A stretch of DNA of 64,000 bases from Psychroflexus tropicus DSM 15496. Its GTDB lineage: Bacteria > Bacteroidota > Bacteroidia > Flavobacteriales > Flavobacteriaceae. The first letter of the stretch is position 1; every line of letters starts with the position of its first letter. The position numbers and the translations under genes were made by a program. The stretch spans positions 1-64,000 of the forward strand of contig NZ_KB905345.1 in the NCBI RefSeq assembly GCF_000378765.1, read 5' to 3'. Below the pieces are notes generated by a model. That model saw nothing but the letters and a program-made list of their open reading frames with translations, was not told where the DNA came from and did no database searches. This document shows, one piece after another, positions 1 to 7,991 of this stretch.

Positions 1-118
1 CGTTACGCACCCGTGCGCCGGTCGTCGACAAGTGCAAGCACTCTCGTTACCCCTCGACTTGCATGTGTTAGGCCTGCCGCTAGCGTTCATCCTGAGCCAG
101 GATCAAACTCTTCATCGT
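1..118 (-). rRNA. rrs: 16S ribosomal RNA, 5' end (partial)
   Basis: The reverse complement carries the universal 27F site (AGAGTTTGATCCTGGCTCAG), beginning at position 111, followed by the Bacteroidota-type start of 16S with ACACATGCAAGTCGAG. By alignment to E. coli numbering (27F begins at nucleotide 8), the mature 5' end should lie near position 118. The gene runs off the left edge of the window, so only about 118 nt are present, including the start of variable region V1. Transcription is leftward from the promoters at 341-580. Confidence 0.97.
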
Positions 119-340
119 TAAATCTTATATATCTTAACGTCTAAATGAATTCAATTCTAAAATTGTCTTCTCAGGAATTAACTCTAATCTTTTACAATTA
201 GTCTAATCTTTTTAATGTTTCTAATTCTATAAGTATTCCTACTTATAATTGTCAATTCAATATGTCAATGAACTTTTATTCTTGTCGTTTAAAATCTAAC
301 CAAAGACCCTTAAACTCGTACCGCTCTCGCTAAGCGGATG
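119..340 (-). other. 16S rRNA leader (pre-rRNA spacer)
   Basis: This AT-rich stretch without a plausible gene lies between the mature 16S 5' end and the most proximal rRNA promoter. It should be transcribed as the pre-16S leader and hold the left half of the processing stalk, whose partner lies downstream of 16S outside the window. A boxA-like element is at 258-273. The rest of the gene-free stretch 119-737 contains the three rrn promoters and, at its right end, the control region of the MarR gene; nothing else is recognisable in it. Confidence 0.7.
258..273 (-). promoter_or_regulatory. boxA-like antitermination site in rRNA leader
   Basis: On the minus strand this reads GTTCATTGACATATTG. 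It resembles the boxA core (GYTCTTTGAnA) that loads NusB/S10 on rRNA transcripts, and as I recall similar GTTCATTGACAT strings occur in Bacteroidota rRNA leaders. Its position about 140 nt upstream of mature 16S fits. The assignment rests only on motif and position. Confidence 0.45.
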
Positions 341-371
341 CAAAACTAAAACTTATTTTTGATATAACAAG
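341..371 (-). promoter_or_regulatory. rrn promoter, proximal (TAGTTTTG)
   Basis: The minus strand has TAGTTTTG at 348-341, an exact match to the Bacteroidota -7 consensus TAnnTTTG, with CTTG at 371-368 as an approximate -33 box 19 bp away. The sequence after the -7 box is GC-rich (CATCCGC), as expected for a stringently controlled rRNA promoter. Transcription should start near 335. It is one of three copies of the same -7 octamer. Confidence 0.65.
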
Positions 372-433
372 TAGTAATTAAGAGAAAAATAAAAACTTTT
401 TTTAAGAACGTCTGTCTCTCTAAAACAGGACCG

Positions 434-465
434 CAAAACTAACACCTTTCCAAGAATCTCACAAC
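434..465 (-). promoter_or_regulatory. rrn promoter, middle (TAGTTTTG)
   Basis: The minus strand reads TAGTTTTG at 441-434 with GTTG at 465-462 as an approximate -33 box, spacer 20 bp. A GC-rich discriminator (CGGTCC) follows. The octamer is identical to that in the flanking copies, 93 bp from the proximal promoter. Confidence 0.65.
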
Positions 466-547
466 CCTTTTTAAGCAAAATAAGATAAAGATTATCCCTA
501 TCTTATCTCTTTGTTAACCTTACTTCAATACCTCAATTAGCGGGGTG

Positions 548-580
548 CAAAACTACAACTAATTCCACTTACCAACCAAA
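548..580 (-). promoter_or_regulatory. rrn promoter, distal (TTTG-N21-TAGTTTTG)
   Basis: This is the best match of the three. The minus strand has TTTG at 580-577, a 21-bp spacer and TAGTTTTG at 555-548, followed by a GC-rich discriminator CACCCCGC. It lies 114 bp upstream of the middle promoter. Confidence 0.7.
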
Positions 581-691
581 AGAATTTGAAGGTTTTTTTT
601 GTTCAATATTCATCTCTCTCAGAATTAAGTGAATGCATAATTATTAAAATTAATTATACTGTAATTCAGCTGAAAAATAATTCATATTTAT

Positions 692-722
692 TATGCATGC
701 ATAGTAAATTTATTTATATTTG
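692..722 (+). promoter_or_regulatory. promoter and palindromic operator candidate of the MarR-fad operon
   Basis: TATATTTG at 715-722 matches the Bacteroidota -7 box and lies 15 bp before the ATG at 738. Just upstream, in the spacer/-33 area, is the perfect 12-bp palindrome TATGCATGCATA (692-703). MarR dimers bind such palindromes and often control their own operons, so this is a plausible autoregulatory operator. There is no good TTTG -33 box. Confidence 0.45.
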
Positions 723-737
723 TCTTAATACTAGAAT

Positions 738-1196
738 ATGAAAGAAAAAACAATCGACTACGTCTTAAGGTCTACTTGGATAGCAGTTGCTAAATTATAT
801 AACGAAGAGGCGAATAAGAAGGGAAGTAGCATGGCTACTGGATTTGCTTTGTTAAGTATTGATCCTGAGAATGGTACTCCTTCTACGGCATTAGGTCCTA
901 AAATGGGAGTAGAATCTACGAGTTTGTCCAGGACTTTGAAGACTATGGAAGAAAAAGGCCTAATCACTAGAGAGAAGAATCCAAATGATGGCAGAAGTGT
1001 TTTAATCCATTTAACTGATTTTGGAATAGAAATGAGAAAATTCTCAAAATACGTCGTGTTATCATTCGATAATGCCGTTAAAGAAAATATCTCAAAAGAG
1101 GATCTAGATGTATTTATGAAAGTAACCGATCAAATCAATAAAATTATATCAGAGAAGAAAGTCTTTGTAAAAGAAGAACAACCTAAAATTCAATAA
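738..1196 (+). CDS. MarR-family transcriptional regulator of fatty-acid degradation operon
   Basis: This 152-aa protein has the MarR winged-helix layout: an N-terminal dimerisation helix, a helix-turn-helix at about residues 45-72 containing STSLSRTLKTMEEKGL, and a wing with the conserved D84-G85-R86. It has no extra domains. It is the first gene of the operon, with fadN starting 4 bp after its stop, so it probably senses an acyl-CoA or fatty acid and represses beta-oxidation. The family and role are confident as a class; the ligand is inferred only from context. A 12-bp palindrome upstream could be its operator. Confidence 0.9.
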   Translation: MKEKTIDYVLRSTWIAVAKLYNEEANKKGSSMATGFALLSIDPENGTPSTALGPKMGVESTSLSRTLKTMEEKGLITREKNPNDGRSVLIHLTDFGIEMRKFSKYVVLSFDNAVKENISKEDLDVFMKVTDQINKIISEKKVFVKEEQPKIQ

Positions 1197-1200
1197 TTAT

Positions 1201-3606
1201 ATGAAAAGAAGAATCAAAAAAGTTGCCGTTGTAGGCTCTGGAATTATGGGAAGTGGTATTGCTTGTCATTTTGCCAACATAGGTGTAGAAGTTTTACTCC
1301 TTGATATTGTGCCAAAAGAACTTACTGATAAAGAACAAAAACAGGGAAAAAAACTAGAAGATGTTTCAGTACGTAATAGAATAGTAAATGACGCGCTAAC
1401 ATCTTCCTTAAAATCTAACCCTTCTCCTATTTATCATAAAGACTTTGCCAAGAGAATTGAAACTGGAAATTTAGAAGATGATATTTCTAAAATAAAAGAT
1501 GCTGATTGGATTATAGAAGTTGTTGTAGAGAGACTCGATATTAAAAAACAAGTGTTTGAAAATTTAGAGAAACACAGAACACCAGGAACTTTAATCTCTT
1601 CTAACACATCTGGTATTCCTATTAAATTTATGACTGAGGGAAGGTCTGATGACTTCAAAAAACACTTTTGTGGTACACATTTCTTTAATCCACCACGCTA
1701 CTTAAAATTATTGGAAATTATTCCTGGACCTGATACTTCAAGTGAAGTTTTAGATTTCTTAAATACTTATGGAGAAAAATTCTTAGGTAAAACTACAGTC
1801 GTTGCTAAAGATACGCCTGCTTTTATAGGAAACAGAATTGGTATTTTTAGCATTATGAGCCTTTTTCATATGGTTAAGGACATGGATATGACCATTGAAG
1901 AAGTCGATAAACTTACAGGTCCTGTTATTGGAAGACCTAAATCTGCAACCTTTAGAACTGTAGATGTTGTAGGGCTTGATACCTTAGTGCACGTCGCTAA
2001 TGGACTTTATGACAATGTCCCTAACGACGAAAGACATGATTTATTTAAGCTGCCAGACTTTATAGAGCATATGATGAAGGAAAAGTGGTTGGGAAGTAAA
2101 ACCGGTCAGGGTTTCTATAAAAAAGTTAAGCATGATGATGGTTCTTCTGAGATTAAATCCTTAGATCTCGACTCTTTAGACTATAGAGATAAAAAATCAG
2201 CCAAATTTGATACTCTAGAGAAAACTAAGTCTGTTGATATTGTAGCCGATCGATTCCCAATTCTTGTGGATGGTAAGGACAAAGCTGGAGAATTTTATAG
2301 AAAAAATTTCGCTGCACTATTTGCCTATGTGCAACATAGAATTCCTGAAATTACGGATGCCTTATATAAAATCGATGATGCTATGAAGGCTGGTTTTGGC
2401 TGGCAACATGGCCCATTTCAAATTTGGGATGCTATTGGACTCGAAAAAGGTATTCAATTGATGAAAGATGAAGGTTATGAAATAGCAGATTGGGTCAAAG
2501 CCCTTTCAGAGTCTAATGAGAAATCATTTTACCATATCAAATCTGGTAAAACGTATTTCTATGATATCGATAAAAAAGAGCACGCTAAAATACCTGGACA
2601 GGATGCCTTTATCATTCTAGACAATATTAGAGAAAGTCACGAAGTTTTTAGTAATAAAGATCTTGTTGCCGAAGACTTAGGAGATGGTATTTTGAATATC
2701 GAATTTAGAAGTAAGATGAATTCCATCGGTGGAGATGTACTTAATGGTATCAATACCGCTATGGACATTGCAGAGAAAGATTATGATGGTGTTGTCATTT
2801 CAAATACTGGTGATAATTTCTCTGTGGGAGCCAATATTGGAATGATTTTTATGTTTGCTGTAGAACAGGAATATGAAGAATTGAACGGAGCTATAAAATA
2901 TTTCCAAGATACTATGATGAGAATGCGCTACTCCTCCATTCCAACAGTAGCGGCCCCACATCAAATGGCACTTGGAGGTGGATGTGAATTATCCATGCAT
3001 GCCGATAAAGTAGTAGCTCACGCTGAAACTTATATCGGGTTAGTAGAATTTGGTGTAGGCGTCATCCCAGGTGGTGGTGGTTCTAAAGAAATGACCAGAC
3101 GAGCAGCGATGACATTTCAAAAAGACGATGTTGAACTTAACAGGTTGAGAGAAAATTTCTTAACTATAGGTATGGCAAAAGTCGCAAAATCAGCTCATGA
3201 AGCTTTTGATTTGAATATTTTCGAAAGAGGAAAAGATATGGTTGTCGTAAGTCGTGATAGACAGCTTGCTGTGGCTAAAGAACAAGCGAGGTTGATGGCT
3301 CAAAACGGATACACACAGCCAGTAAAAACAAATGACATTAAAGTATTAGGCCGTCAGGCCTTAGGCGCTTTCTTAGTAGGTACAGATCAGATGAAAGCTG
3401 GTAAATACATCAGCGAACACGATCAAAAAATAGCCAATAAACTTGCTTATGTCATGTCTGGGGGCGATTTATCCGAAGCCAATCACGTCTCAGAACAATA
3501 CCTATTAGACTTAGAACGCGAAGCTTTCTTATCTCTTTGTGGAGAAAGAAAAACTTTAGAACGTTTGCAACACATGATTAAAAAGGGAAAGCCGTTAAGA
3601 AACTAA
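1201..3606 (+). CDS. fadN: 3-hydroxyacyl-CoA dehydrogenase / enoyl-CoA hydratase (FadN-type)
   Basis: This 801-aa bifunctional beta-oxidation enzyme hydrates trans-2-enoyl-CoA and oxidises 3-hydroxyacyl-CoA with NAD+. The N-terminal half is the dehydrogenase, with the Rossmann motif GSGIMGSG near residue 12 and dehydrogenase C-terminal segments at about 200-430. The crotonase domain is C-terminal (about 480-700), with the oxyanion-hole region ALGGGCELSMHAD and VEFGVGVIPGGGG. This order is the reverse of E. coli FadB and matches Bacillus FadN (about 790 aa). It is followed by FadA and FadE, the same trio as the Bacillus fadNAE operon. Start ATG lies 4 bp after the MarR gene. Confidence 0.93.
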   Translation: MKRRIKKVAVVGSGIMGSGIACHFANIGVEVLLLDIVPKELTDKEQKQGKKLEDVSVRNRIVNDALTSSLKSNPSPIYHKDFAKRIETGNLEDDISKIKDADWIIEVVVERLDIKKQVFENLEKHRTPGTLISSNTSGIPIKFMTEGRSDDFKKHFCGTHFFNPPRYLKLLEIIPGPDTSSEVLDFLNTYGEKFLGKTTVVAKDTPAFIGNRIGIFSIMSLFHMVKDMDMTIEEVDKLTGPVIGRPKSATFRTVDVVGLDTLVHVANGLYDNVPNDERHDLFKLPDFIEHMMKEKWLGSKTGQGFYKKVKHDDGSSEIKSLDLDSLDYRDKKSAKFDTLEKTKSVDIVADRFPILVDGKDKAGEFYRKNFAALFAYVQHRIPEITDALYKIDDAMKAGFGWQHGPFQIWDAIGLEKGIQLMKDEGYEIADWVKALSESNEKSFYHIKSGKTYFYDIDKKEHAKIPGQDAFIILDNIRESHEVFSNKDLVAEDLGDGILNIEFRSKMNSIGGDVLNGINTAMDIAEKDYDGVVISNTGDNFSVGANIGMIFMFAVEQEYEELNGAIKYFQDTMMRMRYSSIPTVAAPHQMALGGGCELSMHADKVVAHAETYIGLVEFGVGVIPGGGGSKEMTRRAAMTFQKDDVELNRLRENFLTIGMAKVAKSAHEAFDLNIFERGKDMVVVSRDRQLAVAKEQARLMAQNGYTQPVKTNDIKVLGRQALGAFLVGTDQMKAGKYISEHDQKIANKLAYVMSGGDLSEANHVSEQYLLDLEREAFLSLCGERKTLERLQHMIKKGKPLRN

Positions 3607-3661
3607 TATATAGAATTAAGATATTAGAAATTAGATATTAGACTAAAATCGACCTAGAATC
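3607..3661. repeat. TTAGA-rich flank of the four-helix-bundle gene (left)
   Basis: The spacer consists of degenerate ATTAGA/ATATTAGA units (AGATATTAGAAATTAGATAT at its core). A similar motif in the opposite orientation occurs on the other side of the gene at 4031-4059 (TCTAAGTTCTAAAATCTAAA). The pair may mark the ends of an inserted unit. The match is by motif, not exact. Confidence 0.4.
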
Positions 3662-4030
3662 ATGCATAATTATAAAGAATTAAAAATATGGAAAAAGTCA
3701 ATGGACTTAGTTGAAAACGTATTTCAACTTACAGCGAGTTTTCCTAATTCTGAAAAGTATGGTTTAATAGATCGAATTAAAAGAAGTTCAATATCAGTTC
3801 CCTCTAATATTGCTGAAGGTGCTGGAAGAACTAGTAATAAAGATTTTAGCAGATTTTTATCTATTTCTAGAGGATCTTTAAATGAACTAAATACTCAGCT
3901 CATCATAGGTTATCGTTTAAATTTTATTGAAAATGAACAACTAAATGAGCTAGAGATAATAATTAATGAAATACAAAAAATGATTTATAAATTTAATACA
4001 GGCTTAGAAACTAAGAAAAATCAATCTTAA
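3662..4030 (+). CDS. four-helix-bundle protein (23S rRNA intervening-sequence protein family)
   Basis: This 122-aa protein belongs to the short four-helix-bundle family first found inside 23S rRNA intervening sequences. The family signature is clear: YKELKIWKKSMDL at the N-terminus and RSSISVPSNIAEGAGR in the middle (about residues 41-56). Related folds include Avd, the accessory protein of diversity-generating retroelements. Its function is unknown. It sits between fadN and fadA, genes that normally adjoin, and both flanks are degenerate TTAGA-rich repeats (3607-3661 and 4031-4059). This suggests a small inserted unit and not a beta-oxidation gene. Confidence 0.88.
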   Translation: MHNYKELKIWKKSMDLVENVFQLTASFPNSEKYGLIDRIKRSSISVPSNIAEGAGRTSNKDFSRFLSISRGSLNELNTQLIIGYRLNFIENEQLNELEIIINEIQKMIYKFNTGLETKKNQS

Positions 4031-4059
4031 ATCTAAGTTCTAAAATCTAAAAGTCCACT
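4031..4059. repeat. TCTAA-rich flank of the four-helix-bundle gene (right)
   Basis: The 29-bp spacer before fadA is made of ATCTAAG/TTCTAAAA/TCTAAAA units, the reverse complement of the TTAGA units on the left side of the four-helix-bundle gene. See 3607-3661. Confidence 0.4.
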
Positions 4060-5247
4060 ATGAAAACAGCATATATAGTTAAAGGTTATAGAACCGCAGT
4101 AGGAAAAGCCCCAAAAGGCGTATTCCGCTTTAAAAGACCAGATGATCTGGCCGCTGAAACTATTGAGTACATGATGAAACAATTACCGGATTTTGATAAA
4201 TCCAGGATTGATGATGTCATTGTTGGGAATGCCATGCCAGAAGCTGAACAAGGTTTAAACATGGGAAGATTAGTCTCTCTCATGGGATTAAAATCTGAAG
4301 AAGTTCCTGGTGTAACCGTCAATAGATATTGTGCCTCAGGTATTGAAACAATCGCTATGGCCTCTGCTAAAATCCAAAGTGGGATGGCAGACTGCATCAT
4401 CGCCGGAGGAGCGGAAAGCATGAGTTATATACCAATGGGAGGTTATAAACCAGTCCCAAATTATGAAACTGCCAAAGCAGGTAACGAGAGTTACTATTGG
4501 GGAATGGGCTTAACTGCAGAAGCTGTAGCAGAGAAATATAAAATCAATGCTAAAGATCAGAATGAATTTGCCTACAAGTCTCATCAGAAAGCCATCAAAG
4601 CACAAAAAGAAAACCGGTTTAAAGATCAGATTGTACCCATTGAAGTTGAGGATATTTTTGTGGATTCAAAAGGAAAAAAACAGTCTAAGACTTATACAGT
4701 AGATCAAGATCAGGGACCACGAGCTGACACCTCTGAAGAAGTCTTGAATAAACTAAGACCCGTATTTGCTGATGGTGGAAGTGTTACTGCAGGTAACTCC
4801 TCTCAGATGAGTGACGGAGCTGCGTTTGTCATGTTAATGAGTGAAGAAATGGTCAAGGAATTAAACTTAGAGCCAGTAGCTCGATTGGTATCCTACGCTA
4901 CAGTAGGTGTAGAACCTAGAATTATGGGTATTGGTCCTGTAAAAGCAATTCCTAAGGCTTTAGACCAGGCCAATCTTAAACTAAAAGATATTGAACTTAT
5001 AGAACTCAATGAAGCCTTCGCTTCTCAATCTTTAGCTGTGGCTAGAGAATTGGATATTAATCAGGAAATTTTAAACGTGAACGGTGGTGCCATAGCACTT
5101 GGTCACCCACTAGGTTGTACTGGAGCTAAACTATCGGTTCAAGTATTTGATGAAATGAAAAAAAGACAATTAAAAAATAAATATTCCATGGTTACTATGT
5201 GCGTTGGTACAGGACAAGGAGCTGCTGGAATTTATGAAGTATATTAA
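4060..5247 (+). CDS. fadA: acetyl-CoA C-acyltransferase (3-ketoacyl-CoA thiolase)
   Basis: This 395-aa thiolase catalyses the last step of beta-oxidation, cleaving 3-ketoacyl-CoA to acetyl-CoA and a shortened acyl-CoA. The nucleophilic cysteine is C91 in NRYCASGIETIA. The C-terminal catalytic pair is H349 in GGAIALGHPLGCTGA and C381 in MCVGTGQGAA. Length is normal for the family. It lies in the fad operon, 16 bp before fadE. Confidence 0.95.
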   Translation: MKTAYIVKGYRTAVGKAPKGVFRFKRPDDLAAETIEYMMKQLPDFDKSRIDDVIVGNAMPEAEQGLNMGRLVSLMGLKSEEVPGVTVNRYCASGIETIAMASAKIQSGMADCIIAGGAESMSYIPMGGYKPVPNYETAKAGNESYYWGMGLTAEAVAEKYKINAKDQNEFAYKSHQKAIKAQKENRFKDQIVPIEVEDIFVDSKGKKQSKTYTVDQDQGPRADTSEEVLNKLRPVFADGGSVTAGNSSQMSDGAAFVMLMSEEMVKELNLEPVARLVSYATVGVEPRIMGIGPVKAIPKALDQANLKLKDIELIELNEAFASQSLAVARELDINQEILNVNGGAIALGHPLGCTGAKLSVQVFDEMKKRQLKNKYSMVTMCVGTGQGAAGIYEVY

Positions 5248-5263
5248 CTAAAAAAGGAAAAAC

Positions 5264-7072
5264 ATGGAAACTAAAGAAAAAATTGCTGAAATGATCCGAG
5301 GAGGTCAATTCATCGTGAAAGAGACTAAAGCAGAAGAGGTCTTCACACCAGAGGATTTTTCTGATGAACAAAAAATGATGAGGGACTCTGTAAAGGAGTT
5401 TGTCGACAGAGAAATCTGGCCTAAGAAAGAAGAGTTCGAAAAAAAGAATTATGATTTGACTGAAGAAGTCATGCGTAAAGCGGGAGAGCTTGGCTTCTTA
5501 GGTGTTGCTGTACCAGAAGAATATGATGGCTTAGGAATGGATTTCGTATCCACAATGCTGGTATGTGATTATATTTCCGGAGCTACTGGTTCTATTGCCA
5601 CTGCATTCGGTGCTCACACTGGTATCGGTACGTTACCAATTACTCTTTATGGAACAGAAGAACAAAAGAAAAAATACATCCCTAAATTAGCGACTGGAGA
5701 GTGGTTTGGAGCTTACTGTTTGACAGAACCAGGCGCTGGATCAGATGCTAATTCAGGGAAAACCAAAGCGGTTTTGTCTGAAGATGGTTCACATTATACA
5801 ATCACCGGTCAAAAAATGTGGATTTCCAATGCTGGATTTTGCGACCTTTTTATAGTCTTCGCAAGAATTGAAGATGATAAAAACATTACTGGATTTATTG
5901 TAGAGAAAGATTTAGAGAACGGAATTTCCATGGGTGATGAAGAGAAAAAACTTGGAATTCACTCCTCTTCTACTCGTCAGGTATTCTTTAACGAAACCAA
6001 AGTACCGGCAGAAAATTTATTAGGAGAAAGAAATGGCGGATTCAAAATCGCTATGAATGCCTTAAACGTTGGTAGGATTAAACTAGCAGCAGCCTGCTTA
6101 GATGCACAGCGAAGAGTTTTAGGATCTGCGGTGAGTTATGCCAATGATAGAGTTCAGTTTAAAACTCCAATTTCAAAATTCGGTGCTGTTCGTTCCAAAT
6201 TAGCTGAAATGGCAACGTCTATCTATACAGATGAAGCAGCTTGTTATAGAGCTTCGAAAAATATCGAAGACAGAATTAACTTAAGAAGAGAAAATGGTAG
6301 TTCTCATCAGGAAGCTGAATTGAAAGGTGTAGAAGAATTTGCTATTGAATGTTCTATCCTTAAAGTGGCAGTTTCTGAAGATATTCAGAAATGTACTGAT
6401 GAAGGTATCCAAATTTATGGAGGAATGGGCTTCTCTGCTGATGCACCTATGGAATCTGCTTGGAGAGATGCTCGTATATCTAGAATATACGAAGGTACCA
6501 ACGAGATAAACAGAATGCTTTCTGTAGGTATGCTCGTGAAGAAAGCAATGAAAGGTCACGTAGATCTCTTAGGTCCGGCTAAAGAAGTTGCTGATGAATT
6601 AACTGGTATTCCTTCTTTTGACACCCCAGATTATTCTGAATTATTAGCTGAAGAAAAAGCAATGCTAAGAAAACTGAAAAAAGTGTTCTTAATGGTCGCT
6701 GGTAGTGCAGCTCAGAAATATGGTGCAGAGTTAGAAGAACACCAGCAATTGCTCCTGGCTTCCGCAGACATTTTAATTGAGACTTACATGGCAGAATCTG
6801 CTATTTTAAGAGCAGAGAAAAATGCTAAGCGATATGGTGAAGATTCTCAAACCGTTCAAATTGCCATGGCTAAATTGAGATTGTACAAGGCCGTTGATAA
6901 AATCAATGAAAAAGCCAAAGAAGGTATTATTTCTTTTGCCGAAGGCGATGAGCAAAAAATGATGTTGATGGGATTGAAGCGTTACACCAAGTATGAAAAC
7001 TATCCTAACATCGTTGAATTGAGAAATACTATTGCAGACAAAATTGTAGAAGACAATAAATATGCTTTTTAA
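5264..7072 (+). CDS. fadE: acyl-CoA dehydrogenase (FadE-type, long form)
   Basis: This 602-aa FAD-dependent enzyme introduces the trans-2 double bond at the start of each beta-oxidation round. Visible are the N-terminal helical domain, the beta domain with the FAD-binding motif CLTEPGAGSDA, and the C-terminal helical domain with RIYEGTNEINR, whose glutamate is the usual catalytic base. About 170 extra C-terminal residues form a helical extension, as in Bacillus FadE (about 594 aa). It is the last gene of the operon; a strong hairpin terminator follows at 7095. The electron acceptor (ETF) is not encoded here. Confidence 0.94.
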   Translation: METKEKIAEMIRGGQFIVKETKAEEVFTPEDFSDEQKMMRDSVKEFVDREIWPKKEEFEKKNYDLTEEVMRKAGELGFLGVAVPEEYDGLGMDFVSTMLVCDYISGATGSIATAFGAHTGIGTLPITLYGTEEQKKKYIPKLATGEWFGAYCLTEPGAGSDANSGKTKAVLSEDGSHYTITGQKMWISNAGFCDLFIVFARIEDDKNITGFIVEKDLENGISMGDEEKKLGIHSSSTRQVFFNETKVPAENLLGERNGGFKIAMNALNVGRIKLAAACLDAQRRVLGSAVSYANDRVQFKTPISKFGAVRSKLAEMATSIYTDEAACYRASKNIEDRINLRRENGSSHQEAELKGVEEFAIECSILKVAVSEDIQKCTDEGIQIYGGMGFSADAPMESAWRDARISRIYEGTNEINRMLSVGMLVKKAMKGHVDLLGPAKEVADELTGIPSFDTPDYSELLAEEKAMLRKLKKVFLMVAGSAAQKYGAELEEHQQLLLASADILIETYMAESAILRAEKNAKRYGEDSQTVQIAMAKLRLYKAVDKINEKAKEGIISFAEGDEQKMMLMGLKRYTKYENYPNIVELRNTIADKIVEDNKYAF

Positions 7073-7094
7073 TATCTCTTAATTTTCTAAATTT

Positions 7095-7119
7095 AACCCA
7101 CCCTACGGTGGGTTTTTTT
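7095..7119 (+). terminator. rho-independent terminator of the fad operon
   Basis: A perfect 8-bp stem AACCCACC / GGTGGGTT with a CTAC loop (7095-7114) continues into a T-run to 7119. It lies 22 bp after the fadE stop. Confidence 0.9.
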
Positions 7120-7138
7120 ATACCTAAAAATCAATTTT

Positions 7139-7849
7139 ATGAAACTATTTTATTTAATTATTGTAATGCTAATCAATTCTAGCCTAATGCATTCTCAGAC
7201 TCTCAATGGAGCATGGGAAAAGGTTAAAAATCATTCTAATGATCAAAGAACGATTAAACTCTATAGTGATGCTTATTTTACGAGCTCAACTTACTTAGGA
7301 TCAACTGGAGAATTCGTTTCTGCATCAGGAGGAGTGTATTCGCTATCTAGTTCAGATTATATTGAAAATTATGAAATCAACTCTGAGTCGAGAGCGGTTA
7401 CAGGGACCTACTTGAATTTTCATTATGAAGTTCAGAATGACACGTTATACTTATCAGATAAAAATTCTCGAAATGAAGAAGTATGGGTTAAAATCGATAC
7501 AGCTGACAAAGAGAATGTAACCTGCTGGAAGATTCACCAAGCGTTTCGAGATTCAAAATGGCTTACTATCGAAGATAAACCAAGAAAAACTCTAAAAATG
7601 CTGACAGACAATTACTATCAGATTTTAGCATTAAATAGCCAAACAGGAGAGTTTTTTGGATCAAGTGGTGGAAAATGGACTCAAGATGATGATAAACACA
7701 ATGAAATCATTCAATTTTTCTCTAAAAATCCTGAGATGGTTGGAGATACACTTTCTTTTAAAAAACAAATTTCAGAAGGCATTTGGAATCATAATGGGAA
7801 AAGCTCTAAAGGCGAATATATTCAAGAACGCTGGAAACGCTTTAAATGA
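7139..7849 (+). CDS. secreted protein of unknown function with an internally duplicated domain
   Basis: The 236-aa product begins with a hydrophobic signal peptide (about residues 1-19, ending in MHSQ), so it should be exported. The mature part appears to contain two copies of the same fold. Residues about 20-120 carry GSTGEFVSASGGVYSL, and about 135-236 carry SQTGEFFGSSGGKWTQ in the equivalent place, each preceded by a phrase like RTIKLYSDAYF or KTLKMLTDNYY. This resembles small lipocalin-like or DUF4488-type beta-barrel repeats, but I do not recognise the family firmly. It stands alone between the fad terminator and the convergent ribBA. Confidence 0.75.
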   Translation: MKLFYLIIVMLINSSLMHSQTLNGAWEKVKNHSNDQRTIKLYSDAYFTSSTYLGSTGEFVSASGGVYSLSSSDYIENYEINSESRAVTGTYLNFHYEVQNDTLYLSDKNSRNEEVWVKIDTADKENVTCWKIHQAFRDSKWLTIEDKPRKTLKMLTDNYYQILALNSQTGEFFGSSGGKWTQDDDKHNEIIQFFSKNPEMVGDTLSFKKQISEGIWNHNGKSSKGEYIQERWKRFK

Positions 7850-7886
7850 AATTTCCTTAAAATATGAAACATTCAAACATATCAAA

Positions 7887-7949
7887 TTGAGTGCAGTCGA
7901 AATATTTTGAACGTTTAAGATCTTGATTTCTCAACTCCGCTCGAAATGA
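7887..7949. repeat. degenerate dispersed GCxGTCGAAAT-type intergenic repeat
   Basis: The convergent gap holds TTGAGTGCAGTCGAAAT (7887-7903) and ATTTCTCAACTCCGCTCGAAAT (7926-7947). Strings of this type (tttcgactgcgctcaa and variants) are, from memory, scattered as short palindromic repeats between genes in many Flavobacteriaceae. Only one copy is visible here, so its repeat nature is inferred. Confidence 0.35.
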
Positions 7950-7991
7950 AAACTATATAAGTTTAGGACGGCTACTTTTTATTAAATCTTA

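Noticed and set aside
4086-4421. 111-aa minus-strand ORF inside fadA.
   Set aside because: Shadow of a strongly conserved gene; no promoter or family.
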